A DNA stretch of 64,000 bases from contig NZ_JADFFL010000005.1 in NCBI RefSeq assembly GCF_015222005.1, forward strand, positions 1 to 64,000. The letters are read 5' to 3'. A program made the position numbers and the translations under genes. Under the pieces are notes generated by a model. The model was not told the origin of the DNA, did no database searches, and was given only the letters and a program-made list of their open reading frames with translations. Below are positions 52,309 through 61,905 of this stretch, piece after piece. This DNA comes from Mucilaginibacter myungsuensis (lineage in GTDB: Bacteria; Bacteroidota; Bacteroidia; Sphingobacteriales; Sphingobacteriaceae). Each line of letters starts with the position of its first letter. Position 1 is the stretch's first letter.

Positions 52309-54120
52309 ATGAAAACAAAAACTACCTCAGTTGCCGGGATGGGTGCAACAACGCTAACCAACGGTGTACATTTTAGGGTTTGGGCACCAAATGCCCAGGC
52401 CGTTTTTGTTATTGGCAGCTTTAACGGTTTTGATACCGAGGCTAACACGCTTCAAAGTGAGGAGAATGGCTTTTGGGCAGGTACCGTGGAAAACGCGAAA
52501 GCTGGCGACGAATACAAATATTATTTAAAAACGCCGTATGGCGACCTTTACCGGAACGATCCTTATGCCAGGCAAATGACCAATTCGGTCGGGAATGGCG
52601 TGATCTATGATGCCGGGCAATTTGAATGGGGCGAGACCAATTTTGAGACCCCATCGTGGAATAAGCTGGTGATCTATGAATTGCACGTAGGCACATTCCA
52701 TGTCAAAGAGCCGGGTAAACCGGGCGATCTATATGGTGTGATCGACAAATTACCTTACCTGAAAGAATTAGGCATTAATGCCATTGAAGTGATGCCACCG
52801 TTCGAGTTTCCGGGTGGTTTTTCCTGGGGGTATAATCCTTCGCAGCCTTTCGCCATCGAATCTGAATATGGCGGTCCTGATGCTTTTAAAAGCTTGGTAA
52901 AGGCCGCTCACGAACAGGGGATCGCAGTGATCTTGGATGTGGTTTACAATCACTTCGGTCCAAGCGATCTTGACCTTTGGCAGTTTGACGGTTGGGCCGA
53001 AAATGGCAAGGGGGGCATCTATTTTTATAACGACTGGAAGTCAGAAACGCCCTGGGGTGATACCCGGCCAGATTATGGCCGTAACGAAGTAAGACAATAT
53101 ATACGTGATAACGCGCTGATGTGGCTGGAAGAATACCAGGTAGATGGTTTGCGGATGGATATGATCCCCTATATCCGCAACGTTCACGCCGATGAGAACC
53201 CGGGCAGCATACTGGCCGACGGTGAAAGTTTACTACGCTGGATCAATAGTGAGATCGCGGAACGGTTTCCGGGTAAGTTGACAATCGCCGAAGACCTGCA
53301 TGGTTTGGATAGTATCACGAATGGTACCGCTGATGGCGGACTGGGTTTTGGGGCGCAATGGGATGGCGATTTTGTACACCCGGTGCGTTACGCGCTGATC
53401 GCGCCGGATGACAATGAACGGGATATGCACTCGCTGGAAGCTTCGCTGATGCGACAATATAGCGGTAACCCTTTTCACCGGGTGGTCTATACCGAAAGCC
53501 ATGATGAAGTAGCCAATGGTAAAGCCAGGGTAGCGGAAGAGATATCGGACGGCGACGTGAATAACTGGTACTCAAAAAAACGTGCTTCGTTGGGCATCGC
53601 TATGGTGCTGACCGCGCCGGGCATCCCGATGATCTTTCAGGGGCATGAAATGCTGGAGGACCAGTGGTTCTCGGATACCGACCCGCTCGATTGGCAGCGT
53701 GTGACAGCATTCAACGGTTTTGTTAAACTGCACCAAGATCTGATACACCTGCGCTTGAATCACTGCGGACAAACCGAAGGTTTAAGTGGAGCGCATACCG
53801 AAGTGATACGGGTAGATAATGAAAAGAAATTGCTGGCTTACCAGCGCTGGCAGGAAGGAGGGCCGGGCGATACGACCATCGTGGTCCTGAATTTCTCCGG
53901 TCAGGCCTATAACGACTATCAAATAGGCATGCCTGATGAAGGCTTATGGAAGGTTCGCTATAATAGCGACTGGGAAGGTTATGATGAGGAATTCGGCGAT
54001 CTCTCGTCATTTGATACTCAGGCCGAAGCAATGGAATGTGACGGATACCCGCATTCTGCTAATATTGCTATTGCCCCCTATTCAGCTATTATATTATCAC
54101 AAGAAAAAGCACAAATATAA
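52309..54120 (+). CDS. GH13 alpha-amylase-family enzyme with N-terminal CBM48
   Basis: 603 residues from ATG 52309; upstream in-frame start at 52252 adds 19 residues without conservation. An N-terminal CBM48-like domain ('VHFRVWAPNAQAVFVIGSFN') precedes a (beta/alpha)8 barrel with the GH13 motifs 'DVVYNHFGPSD' (region I), 'VDGLRMDMIPYI' (region II, nucleophile Asp), 'LTIAEDLHG' (region III, acid/base Glu) and 'YTESHDEVAN' (region IV, His-Asp). The layout suits a glycogen-branching or maltooligosyltrehalose-type enzyme; the exact activity is not decided. No signal peptide, so cytoplasmic. Confidence 0.88.
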   Translation: MKTKTTSVAGMGATTLTNGVHFRVWAPNAQAVFVIGSFNGFDTEANTLQSEENGFWAGTVENAKAGDEYKYYLKTPYGDLYRNDPYARQMTNSVGNGVIYDAGQFEWGETNFETPSWNKLVIYELHVGTFHVKEPGKPGDLYGVIDKLPYLKELGINAIEVMPPFEFPGGFSWGYNPSQPFAIESEYGGPDAFKSLVKAAHEQGIAVILDVVYNHFGPSDLDLWQFDGWAENGKGGIYFYNDWKSETPWGDTRPDYGRNEVRQYIRDNALMWLEEYQVDGLRMDMIPYIRNVHADENPGSILADGESLLRWINSEIAERFPGKLTIAEDLHGLDSITNGTADGGLGFGAQWDGDFVHPVRYALIAPDDNERDMHSLEASLMRQYSGNPFHRVVYTESHDEVANGKARVAEEISDGDVNNWYSKKRASLGIAMVLTAPGIPMIFQGHEMLEDQWFSDTDPLDWQRVTAFNGFVKLHQDLIHLRLNHCGQTEGLSGAHTEVIRVDNEKKLLAYQRWQEGGPGDTTIVVLNFSGQAYNDYQIGMPDEGLWKVRYNSDWEGYDEEFGDLSSFDTQAEAMECDGYPHSANIAIAPYSAIILSQEKAQI

Positions 54121-54948
54121 AAGATCAGATCAAAATTATTTTACTGGGATCGGTAAAATCAATATAGAAAATGCACTCGAAACCCTATTAGCTAAAAGAC
54201 TACTGCACAGATATTCCTTAGCTGGCGAGGTGCTTTTAGGATATCCGCGATTGCAGCCCGGGTAATGTCTGCGGAATTCAAGGTAACGCTGCGCGGCGGT
54301 TTTTGAGAGATTGGACGTTACTCGTCTTTGGAACATAGCAAATACGTTCCGGGTAAGTATCCGGAAAAGGCGCTCTAATTTCGTTACTTGGCTAAAAGCC
54401 GTTCCAGATCTGGTAAGGTGAAGCAATATAGTTTTGGATCCTACAGCGCCTGGATGGTATTGGTGGCTGCCTTCGCCTTTAAAAAAATCACGGGTGTTCT
54501 TTTTTCCAGTCTACGTAAGTACTTTTCGATACAAATTTAAAGCACTTGATACCTTGTATTAAAATGCGTTAACTCATAAAAGCGACCAAATTTAAAAAAC
54601 GATATCTGGTCGCCGGATCGGTCGCCAAAGCTGTGCATTTGAAAGGATCGGAGAGCATCGAAATAAAATAAATAACCCTGTAGATCAACGATTTACAGGG
54701 TTATTAGAAAGCAGATCTTGCTTATTTGTGCGCCCACTGGGCTACACTCATATCTCTATTTCGTGCTGAATTTCAATCAATTATGAAGTGAATAAAAAGC
54801 CTGGTGGCCGTTTTGGGGTTTCACCTCGCCGGTAGATATAAAAGTACCGTTTTGCATCCAAAAATACTAAGAAATACAACAAAAATAAGTTGCTAAAATA
54901 TTGGGACACAGGTTCGAGCCCAACCATGCGCACCTTCATCGACCAAGT
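54121..54948. other. 828-bp gap without a gene
   Basis: No coding region I can support. It holds the hairpin at 54671-54705 and two short stretches that look like degenerate tRNA arms (54741-54765 and 54905-54931), which do not fold as complete tRNAs. The region may be a relic of an insertion or rearrangement. Confidence 0.6.
54671..54705 (-). terminator. Terminator-like hairpin
   Basis: AATAACCCTGTA (54671-54682) and TACAGGGTTATT (54694-54705) are perfect 12-bp arms; on the minus strand they are followed by TTTATTTTATTT. It would end transcription coming from the lipoprotein gene at 54949-55779. Confidence 0.7.
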
Positions 54949-55779
54949 CTATTGCCGAATTAACCAGGGCGTTACTCTTTTAGGCCCATACCATTCAAAG
55001 GTGCTTAAAGTCGTTGTTATGCGGGCTCCTGCAAAGTCGTACGCGTCAACATATAATATCTTCCCATCGCTGGAGAGAACGCCATAATAAGGAATAATGG
55101 TGACTAAGGGCGCGGCAACATCCGGGTTTATACCAGCGAACCTAATGCGTGAGCCATCCTGTTTATAGTTCTCTCTCCAAAGGATCTTATCATCATAAAC
55201 GTAATATACAGGTTTGCCACCCTGGGTATAATTGGTTTGCCCGTTTTTGTCAAATGCGATCACATTCACATCCGGAAACCAGTCCGGATGCTGGGGTTGT
55301 GACCATACTCCAACAATACTTGGGGCATCTTTCGGGAATAGATTCATATCGACCATGGAGATAATAGGTGAAGAGCCACCTGTGATGGTTTTCTTATCTG
55401 CAGAAATGGTATAAACCTGCGGTGAGTTGAATTGCTCATCCCCGAGCAGATCAAACAGGATCGTAACGGTGGTTTCGCCCTGAGCACCCTCTTCTACCTT
55501 TGCTATTTTGCCGTGTACATCGCCCCGGCGCCATACGGAAAGGGTAAGGTGCGACCAGGCCGAAACACTATCCTTTGCCCCAAACCGTAAAGACAGCGGA
55601 CGGGGAAAATAATGATTGCCAACGTTCGCTATGCCGGTATATTCCGTATTCGAGAAACTGTAAGTTCCTTTGGTGTCTTTATTCGGATCTTTTTGCGTTT
55701 TATCCTTCTTACAACCTATACTTAGAAAAAGTAGGTAACATGCCGATACAGCGATCAGCAAATGATTTGCTTTTTTCAT
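54949..55779 (-). CDS. Lipoprotein of unknown function
   Basis: A 276-residue protein with a lipobox ('LLFLSIGC', Cys23) followed by a Lys/Asp linker. The mature part is beta-rich ('ITGGSSPIISMVDMNLFP', 'VVYYVYDDKILWRENYKQDG'-like segments) and has no recognised domain. Third and last gene of a leftward run with two NTF2-like secreted proteins at 55808 and 56262. Confidence 0.7.
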   Translation of the reverse strand: MKKANHLLIAVSACYLLFLSIGCKKDKTQKDPNKDTKGTYSFSNTEYTGIANVGNHYFPRPLSLRFGAKDSVSAWSHLTLSVWRRGDVHGKIAKVEEGAQGETTVTILFDLLGDEQFNSPQVYTISADKKTITGGSSPIISMVDMNLFPKDAPSIVGVWSQPQHPDWFPDVNVIAFDKNGQTNYTQGGKPVYYVYDDKILWRENYKQDGSRIRFAGINPDVAAPLVTIIPYYGVLSSDGKILYVDAYDFAGARITTTLSTFEWYGPKRVTPWLIRQ

Positions 55780-55807
55780 AATGGAGAAAATTATGGTCTA
55801 AATTGCT

Positions 55808-56248
55808 TTACTTCACATCAATAATGGTGGCCTTCCGTGCAATGATCTTCCAGCCTTCCTTTTCTTTTAACCAGAGGTTTGTGTGCCGGCGGGTAACTTT
55901 CTTCCCTGCGTTATCCGTTGCTTTTTCAGGCTCATTTTCTTCATAACCCATCGTTACCGCTATCGGGCCGGTGATGGTTACTTTTTCCGTCACACGGCTG
56001 AACGTTGTATAGGCGATTTTGCCTTCTTTCATCAGCTGCCGTATCTGCTCGGCGTTGACAACCATGTTTGCCGGATTATTTACCACAAAGCCGGGCGACC
56101 ATAGCTTTTTCAGCGTGATGGTATCACCGCTGATAGTAGCCTGTGCTTCCAGTTGATCCAGCTTGCGGATCTCGTTTTCGACGGCGCTCTGAGCCATAGA
56201 GAATTTGATAGCGAGTAACAGAAAAGCTGTCAAGATGACAACTTTCAT
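55808..56248 (-). CDS. Secreted NTF2-like (DUF4440-type) protein
   Basis: A 146-residue protein with signal peptide ('VILTAFLLLAIKFSMAQ'). The mature part has the cone-shaped alpha+beta fold of NTF2/SnoaL proteins: 'EIRKLDQLEAQATISGDTIT' helix, then strands with 'VTITGPIAVTMGYEE' and 'RRHTNLWLKEKEGWKIIARK'. Function unknown. It lies 13 nt after the next gene upstream and in the same direction. Confidence 0.82.
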   Translation of the reverse strand: MKVVILTAFLLLAIKFSMAQSAVENEIRKLDQLEAQATISGDTITLKKLWSPGFVVNNPANMVVNAEQIRQLMKEGKIAYTTFSRVTEKVTITGPIAVTMGYEENEPEKATDNAGKKVTRRHTNLWLKEKEGWKIIARKATIIDVK

Positions 56249-56261
56249 GATCGTGTTTAAG

Positions 56262-56720
56262 TTATTTACTATTTAGCGGAAATAAGTTCTCGTCAACCTG
56301 CGTGCCCTGGCCGGCCACACGACACCAGTTGCCAGCGGTTTTGTGGTAAACCTCTAACCGGCGTACTTTAATATTCAAGTCGCGGCCATCCACAATAATA
56401 TTTACATTGATCAGCAGATTGACTACTGCAGTTGTGCCGTCATAAATGCGGATGAACTCATTACCCGGTATCGGCCTCACGGACTTGAATACCAGTTTCT
56501 CTTTTTTCTGCGCGTCGATCCATTGCTGACGGGTGAAAGAAATGTCGCCCTTGGGCCCGACAGCGATCATGTCAGCGCAGTCAATATTTGTTCCGGGGCC
56601 CTGGCTGCGTAAAAGCAGGCGGATCTCCCGGCGCTCCTTTGGGAAGCTCGTCGTATCGATCTGCGCAAAGGCAGCAAACGATAAAGAGGTTAAAAAAATT
56701 AAGGTGAATAATGCTTTCAT
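56262..56720 (-). CDS. Secreted NTF2-like protein
   Basis: A 152-residue protein with signal peptide ('LFTLIFLTSLSFAAFAQ'), and NTF2-like pattern 'FIRIYDGTTAVVNLLINVNI' and 'KVRRLEVYHKTAGNWCRVAG' near the end. It is related in layout to the protein at 55808 though the sequences differ. First gene of this leftward run. Confidence 0.75.
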   Translation of the reverse strand: MKALFTLIFLTSLSFAAFAQIDTTSFPKERREIRLLLRSQGPGTNIDCADMIAVGPKGDISFTRQQWIDAQKKEKLVFKSVRPIPGNEFIRIYDGTTAVVNLLINVNIIVDGRDLNIKVRRLEVYHKTAGNWCRVAGQGTQVDENLFPLNSK

Positions 56721-56814
56721 AGTGATCGTTTTTATTCAAATATAGTGACGTTGATTATATGAAATCTGGAAAGTGGCCCGGCGTAGCCAATTTGAAAACA
56801 TACAGCGGATCTTT

Positions 56815-56857
56815 GTCTATCAGATCATTTCGTCGTCGACGAAATGATCTGATAGAC
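56815..56857. repeat. 43-nt perfect palindrome
   Basis: Two 21-bp perfect arms around a single central T. The left arm starts GTCTATCAGATC and the right arm ends GATCTGATAGAC. It lies 85 bp upstream of the LytS-like kinase gene. No T run follows, so a terminator role is doubtful. Confidence 0.85.
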
Positions 56858-56941
56858 TGTTTAATTGCGTTTGTCGAATAAGTCGCCGGAAATATTTCGC
56901 TTTGATAGCCTATGTGTATCTTAGTATGATAATTACGTTCG

Positions 56942-58120
56942 ATGCAGCAAATACCATTTATTTATTCCAACAGTATCAAATGGCGGTTGTCGCGGCATCT
57001 CAGCTTTTGGTTACTCTGGTTCCTGTTCCAACTTTTGCTATACTCGTTCTCGCCATCGCCTGCATTGCAGCAACAACCATTTTTCCGTCGCCTGCTCATC
57101 ACTTCGCCGGAAACCTTGATGTATTTGATCCCAAGTATGTTTTTAGCTTACACACTGATGTATTTGGTCATTCCTAAATTGGTGTTGCCAGGCAGATATG
57201 GCTTGGCTACTATAAGTGCGGTCCTTTTAGTTTTTTTAACGGCCGCATTATCAGCGGTCTTATCCATGACAGTGATCGACTACTTTCGTCATCTCAATTC
57301 GGATAAGATATCGCCACTCGTTGCCCGTGAGCCTCATCCGGCATTTTATGTACAATTCGGTGTAGCCATGCTGGCTGGTCTGCGGGGGAGTATTACGGTA
57401 GGCGGTGTAGCCGCTGCGATCAAGTTGATGAAGTGCTTCTATGAAAGGCAGCAAGCTGCCCTGATACTGGAAAAGGAAAAAGCGAATGCTGAACTGCAAA
57501 TGCTAAAAGCACAGCTACACCCTCATTTCCTGTTTAACACGCTTAATAATATTTACTCGTTCACACAGGAAGTATCCGAGAAGGCATCCGGAATGATCAT
57601 GGGCCTATCTCAACTACTCCGCTACATCCTTTACGATTGTAGCAAGCCGTTAGTGCCGCTTGACAAAGAGCTGAAAATGATCAAAGATTATTTTCAGCTG
57701 GAGTCGACCCGCTATGATGACGGTTTGGACCTATCGATTCAAATGCCAAAATTTACCGATCATTTGATCGCCCCATTATTACTTTTACCCTTTGTTGAAA
57801 ATGCCTTCAAACATGGTGCAAGCCAGGTAACCGAACATCCCTGGATCAGTCTCGCTGTTCATATATATAATAACGAACTGTCGATGAAACTAATCAATGG
57901 CAAGCCAGCCACCATTAGCAATATGAACCCCGGTATCGGGATCGCCAATGTTCACAAACGTCTGGAGCTCTTGTATCCCGGTAAACATAAACTGGTGATC
58001 AATGATGAAGAAGAAATGTACGTTGTCAATCTGACGATCACGCTGGCAACCGCACCTGCTCAAGTGGTCAAAAATGTTTATCATGCAACCGAACAAGAAA
58101 TACAACTGCCTCATCGTTGA
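56942..58120 (+). CDS. LytS-type sensor histidine kinase
   Basis: A 392-residue kinase with four membrane helices (residues ~15-150; 'PETLMYLIPSMFLAYTLMYL', 'AVLLVFLTAALSAVLSMTVI') and a cytoplasmic HisKA-type H-box 'LKAQLHPHFLFNTLNNI', followed by HATPase 'LLLLPFVENAFKHG' and 'GIGIANVHKRLELLY'. This is the usual histidine kinase partner of LytTR regulators in Bacteroidota. It overlaps the start of the next gene by 38 nt. Confidence 0.9.
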   Translation: MQQIPFIYSNSIKWRLSRHLSFWLLWFLFQLLLYSFSPSPALQQQPFFRRLLITSPETLMYLIPSMFLAYTLMYLVIPKLVLPGRYGLATISAVLLVFLTAALSAVLSMTVIDYFRHLNSDKISPLVAREPHPAFYVQFGVAMLAGLRGSITVGGVAAAIKLMKCFYERQQAALILEKEKANAELQMLKAQLHPHFLFNTLNNIYSFTQEVSEKASGMIMGLSQLLRYILYDCSKPLVPLDKELKMIKDYFQLESTRYDDGLDLSIQMPKFTDHLIAPLLLLPFVENAFKHGASQVTEHPWISLAVHIYNNELSMKLINGKPATISNMNPGIGIANVHKRLELLYPGKHKLVINDEEEMYVVNLTITLATAPAQVVKNVYHATEQEIQLPHR

Positions 58121-58817
58121 TGATGAACCGCCCGCGCGCGAGGTTTTGCGGCGTTATATCAGCCAGGTACCAATGCTAAATCTTATTGGAGAATGCGGCA
58201 ATGCGGTGCAAGCCATAAGCATGCTCAAACAACACCACATCCACCTGCTGTTCCTGGATATCCAAATGCCGCAGATTACAGGATTGGATCTGATAGGCAC
58301 GCTCGTTGATGCTCCAAAAATAGTTCTGACTACGGCGTTCGAACAATATGCTGTAAAGGCTTTTGAACTGGATGTGACTGACTACCTGGTTAAGCCTGTG
58401 CGCTTCGATCGTTTCCTGAAAGCAGTCATGAAGGCATTGCCGGAGCAGTACGCCCGCTATGATGACCAATCTCCCTTTAATGCCCAAGATGGTGCTGATC
58501 ATGCTTTTCTTTATTTCCGCGCCGACCGAAAAATGGTAAAGGTCATGTTAAATGAAATTCTACACATCGAGAGTTTGAAAGACTATGTTAAGATAAACAC
58601 TACCAGAGGTCCGGTCATTACCAAGTACGCCATCACCTCACTCGAAGCTATGCTTCCGTCATCATCATTCATACGGGTCCATCGTTCTTATTTGATAGCC
58701 CTTGATAAGATTGATTCTTATACGCAAGACGAAATTAACATAGGGATCGATGTAATCCCCATCGGCAAGATTTACCGGATGCAGGTTTTGAATATTTTAG
58801 CGCAGGGCAAGGGTTAG
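58083..58817 (+). CDS. LytTR-family response regulator
   Basis: 244 residues from ATG 58083, three codons after an alternative ATG at 58074. The receiver domain has 'CLIVDDEPPAREVLRRYI', phospho-Asp in 'LLFLDIQMPQITGLDL' and Lys in 'DYLVKPVRF'; the C-terminal LytTR domain has 'ILHIESLKDYVKINT' and 'FIRVHRSYLIALDKID'. It overlaps the kinase gene by 38 nt, so the pair is one unit. LytTR proteins bind DNA direct repeats; targets cannot be told here. Confidence 0.9.
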   Translation: MQPNKKYNCLIVDDEPPAREVLRRYISQVPMLNLIGECGNAVQAISMLKQHHIHLLFLDIQMPQITGLDLIGTLVDAPKIVLTTAFEQYAVKAFELDVTDYLVKPVRFDRFLKAVMKALPEQYARYDDQSPFNAQDGADHAFLYFRADRKMVKVMLNEILHIESLKDYVKINTTRGPVITKYAITSLEAMLPSSSFIRVHRSYLIALDKIDSYTQDEINIGIDVIPIGKIYRMQVLNILAQGKG

Positions 58818-58865
58818 AGCGGCCTAAAAACGAACATCTTTAAAGACATTCCCGACCATTCGTAA

Positions 58866-59216
<351 letters not shown>

Positions 59217-59247
59217 AGATCCAACTCCATAATTACTTATAAAGATC

Positions 59248-59571
59248 ATGGAATTACCACAATTGATAGCGCAGTTTGTAGAAACACAGAACACTTACGA
59301 CAGCAGGACTTACACGGAGTGTTTTACCGAGACCGCCATCGTTCATGACGAAGACAGGACCCATACCGGCAAAAAAGAGATACGGGCATGGATCGAAGAT
59401 GCTAATGATAGATAAAGATCGACCATGAAACCCCTTCAATACGATGAGTCGGGTTCGGACGGCGTGTTAACAGCGGAGGTATCGGGTACATTCCCCGGAA
59501 GCCCTATCGTACTGAAATTTCATTTGGTATTCAAGGATGAGCTCATTGATTCTTTGATAGTGACCGGCTAA
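59248..59571 (+). pseudogene. NTF2/SnoaL-like protein gene with an in-frame TAA
   Basis: From ATG 59248 the frame reads 'LPQLIAQFVETQNTYDSRTY', 'THTGKKEIRAWIEDANDR', then TAA (59413-59415), and continues in the same frame as 'RSTMKPLQYDESGSDGVLTA', 'EVSGTFPGSPIVLKFHLVF', 'SLIVTG' to TAA at 59569. This is the full 107-residue length of SnoaL-like proteins, in which a Tyr before 'RSTMKPL' is usual, so TAT or TAC to TAA fits. It lies 31 bp after the SDR fragment; the pair likely formed one unit. Confidence 0.8.
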
Positions 59572-59610
59572 ATCTGGATCTGCAAGGCAATACTTATCTA
59601 GCTTATTAAG

Positions 59611-59639
59611 AGAACCGCCGGTCGGTCAACGGCGGTTCT
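59611..59639. terminator. GC-rich hairpin
   Basis: AGAACCGCCG (59611-59620) and CGGCGGTTCT (59630-59639) form a perfect 10-bp stem with a 9-nt loop; only weak T-richness on either side. It lies between the rightward pseudogene and the leftward gene at 59777. Confidence 0.6.
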
Positions 59640-59776
59640 GTATCAATAAAGAAGATGATCCCCTGTCAAAGCGATCAACCAGAAGTTGGTTTGCTGAACA
59701 ACAGATCTCATCAAAGAGCCTTTTGTATTTTTCCAACTGCGCATCCTGTTTACAGATCCTGCTTACACGTCCATTT

Positions 59777-60664
59777 TTAGACATGCTGATAGGCAGTTTT
59801 AAATTCTTCAGCGAACTGTTCCAGTTTGATCAGCCCGGTTACCTTTGCACCGCTGGCAAAAAAGTCTTTGGTAATGATACCTGCCCTGACACTTTGACCC
59901 ATCTCTATGATCAAACCGGCCAATTCAGGCGGTAAGCCCCCGGCGAGCATGCCTTGCTTCAACTGCTCATCAGGGATGTTTGTCCAAACCAGTTCCGGTT
60001 TACCAATGGCCTGACCGAATAAATTGGCTATCTCGTCTCCTGTCGAAACATCGCTCACAACGTACTTCACTTCAAAGCCGTTTCCTTCAGTTTGCAATTC
60101 TGCTGCAAGTGCTGTAGAAAGATCTTCCGGGTGTGTAAGGGCCAACCGGTCACTGCCCTTATAATTGTTACCGAAGATGCCCTTGCTTTTGATTAATGGG
60201 ATATCTCTCAAAAAGTTAATAAAGAAGAAGCCCGACCGCAAAACGGTCACATTTACGCCGTCCAATGTTTGCAATATCTGTTCAACGCGGTGAACCCCTT
60301 GCACAGGGCCGGTACCTTGAGCGGCATCCGCCCCAACACTGCTCAGCATGACCACGCGCGTTACGCCTGTCGCCTTAACTGCATTTGCGTAAGCTTGCCC
60401 GGCATCGGCAATATTTTGTATCATATTACCTGGCCCCATAGATGGCGGCAACATGACATATACCGCATCTGCTCCGGTAAAAGCTCCGGCTAAAAAGGCT
60501 TCGTCGCTGATAGAGCCGATGACTGCCTTTGCGCCTAAAGCCTCAATTTCGTTTGTGCGATCATCTTTGGTGCTGATCACGGTAACTTCATGTCCGGCTG
60601 CGATCAGCTTTTTTACTAATGGTTTGGCTACATTTCCTAATGAGCCTGTAGTTGTAATTTTCAT
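59777..60664 (-). CDS. NAD(P)H-binding protein, NmrA-like SDR
   Basis: A 295-residue atypical SDR. The first loop is 'ITTTGSLGNVAKPLVKKLIA' (GxxGNVA form instead of GATGxxG), with 'DAVYVMLPPSM' and 'TRVVMLSSVGADAAQG' as in NmrA/azoreductase-type quinone reductase relatives. Members act as redox sensors or reductases. Part of a leftward group with the flavin-dependent alkene reductase at 60745, 80 bp upstream of this gene. Confidence 0.85.
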   Translation of the reverse strand: MKITTTGSLGNVAKPLVKKLIAAGHEVTVISTKDDRTNEIEALGAKAVIGSISDEAFLAGAFTGADAVYVMLPPSMGPGNMIQNIADAGQAYANAVKATGVTRVVMLSSVGADAAQGTGPVQGVHRVEQILQTLDGVNVTVLRSGFFFINFLRDIPLIKSKGIFGNNYKGSDRLALTHPEDLSTALAAELQTEGNGFEVKYVVSDVSTGDEIANLFGQAIGKPELVWTNIPDEQLKQGMLAGGLPPELAGLIIEMGQSVRAGIITKDFFASGAKVTGLIKLEQFAEEFKTAYQHV

Positions 60665-60744
60665 CTTGATAATTGTTTTAAGAGATGATGAAGCTGTCAG
60701 CTAAGCTGACTGTTTCATTTTCATGTTTTAATGGGAGCTGTTAA

Positions 60745-61809
60745 TTAATTTAATTCGGGGTAATCGGTATAACCCTCTTCGCCGGGGATATAAAGCGTGT
60801 TATAATCCGGCTCATTCAGGGGGGCGTTTTTTTCTATTCTTTTCATAAAATCGGGGTTGGCCAGAAAGGTTCTGCCAAAGGCGACCAGATCAGCTGACCC
60901 ATCCTGTAATTTGGCTTCAGCGGTCTCAGCCGTGAAGCCGTTGCAATAGATAATGGTGTTCGCGAAAACCTCCCGAATGTCCTGATGCGTATTTTGGGGA
61001 ATGCCCGGATTATTTGAGATGTGCAGATAGACGACACCTAATAGGTTTATTTCCCGCGCGAGCTGAACATAGGTTTCATGTACGTCAGCTTCTTCATACG
61101 AAGGCATATCGTTGGATGTTAAAAAAGGTGAAATGCGCAGGCCAACCTTATCAGCGCCGATGGAAGCTGCTATTTTTTGTACGATCTCCAGCGTCAAACG
61201 GCTGCGGTTCGCTATGGATCCGCCATAGCTATCCGTACGGTTATTGACGTGCGGATTTAAAGACTGCTCCAGCAAATAGCCGTGTGCGCCGTGTAATTCA
61301 ACGCCGTCAAAGCCCGCGGCTATGGCATTTTCAGCAGCCTTAACATGATCTTCTATAATACGGGCTATGCCTTCTTCATCCAATGCAGTTGGTGCCGAGT
61401 ATTCGAACATGCCGGTATCGGTGTAAATTTCTCCTGCGGCCTTAACGTCTGATAAACCCGCCACCTGATGGCCTTCCGGCAAGTTGGAGCTATGGGCAAT
61501 TCTGCCGGTATGCATCAACTGCAGAAATATTTTGGAACCTCCTTCATGAACTGCACTGGTCACCCTTTTCCAGCCTTCTATCTGGGCATCCGTAAAAATA
61601 CCTGGGATGCGCGGATAGCCTAAGCCCTCAGGGCTGGGCGAAGTGCCTTCGGTGATGATCAGTCCGGCACCGGAACGTTGTTTGTAATAAGTGGCCATCA
61701 GATCATTGGGCACATTGCCGATGGCACGGCTTCTGCTCATAGGTGCCATCACGACGTGGTTCTTCAACTGAAGTGTGGCTTTGCTATAGGGCGTGAATAA
61801 CTTTTTCAT
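60745..61809 (-). CDS. Old Yellow Enzyme family alkene reductase
   Basis: A 354-residue FMN flavoprotein of the NemA/OYE type. 'LKNHVVMAPMSRSRAIGNVP' is the start of the barrel, the proton-handling pair is in 'FDGVELHGAHGYLLEQSLNP' (His-His), followed by 'NRTDSYGGSIANRSRLTLEI' and 'RTFLANPDFMKRI' near the end. Reduces activated C=C bonds with NAD(P)H. It sits between the NmrA-like gene and a divergent-free AraC gene, all leftward. Confidence 0.93.
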   Translation of the reverse strand: MKKLFTPYSKATLQLKNHVVMAPMSRSRAIGNVPNDLMATYYKQRSGAGLIITEGTSPSPEGLGYPRIPGIFTDAQIEGWKRVTSAVHEGGSKIFLQLMHTGRIAHSSNLPEGHQVAGLSDVKAAGEIYTDTGMFEYSAPTALDEEGIARIIEDHVKAAENAIAAGFDGVELHGAHGYLLEQSLNPHVNNRTDSYGGSIANRSRLTLEIVQKIAASIGADKVGLRISPFLTSNDMPSYEEADVHETYVQLAREINLLGVVYLHISNNPGIPQNTHQDIREVFANTIIYCNGFTAETAEAKLQDGSADLVAFGRTFLANPDFMKRIEKNAPLNEPDYNTLYIPGEEGYTDYPELN

Positions 61810-61905
61810 TTTGCTTATCTTTTATTTGATATAGCAAAGTTGCGCCTAATAGTAAGCTGATAATAGCCTGAAAAGGCAAAAAATCAGTCCGATACGACGA
61901 AGTGT

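Noticed and set aside
54741..54931. tRNA-like fragments ('gtgcgcccactgggctac' and 'ggttcgagcccaacc')
   Set aside because: No complete cloverleaf can be formed: arms do not pair and acceptor ends are missing. They may be chance or relics.
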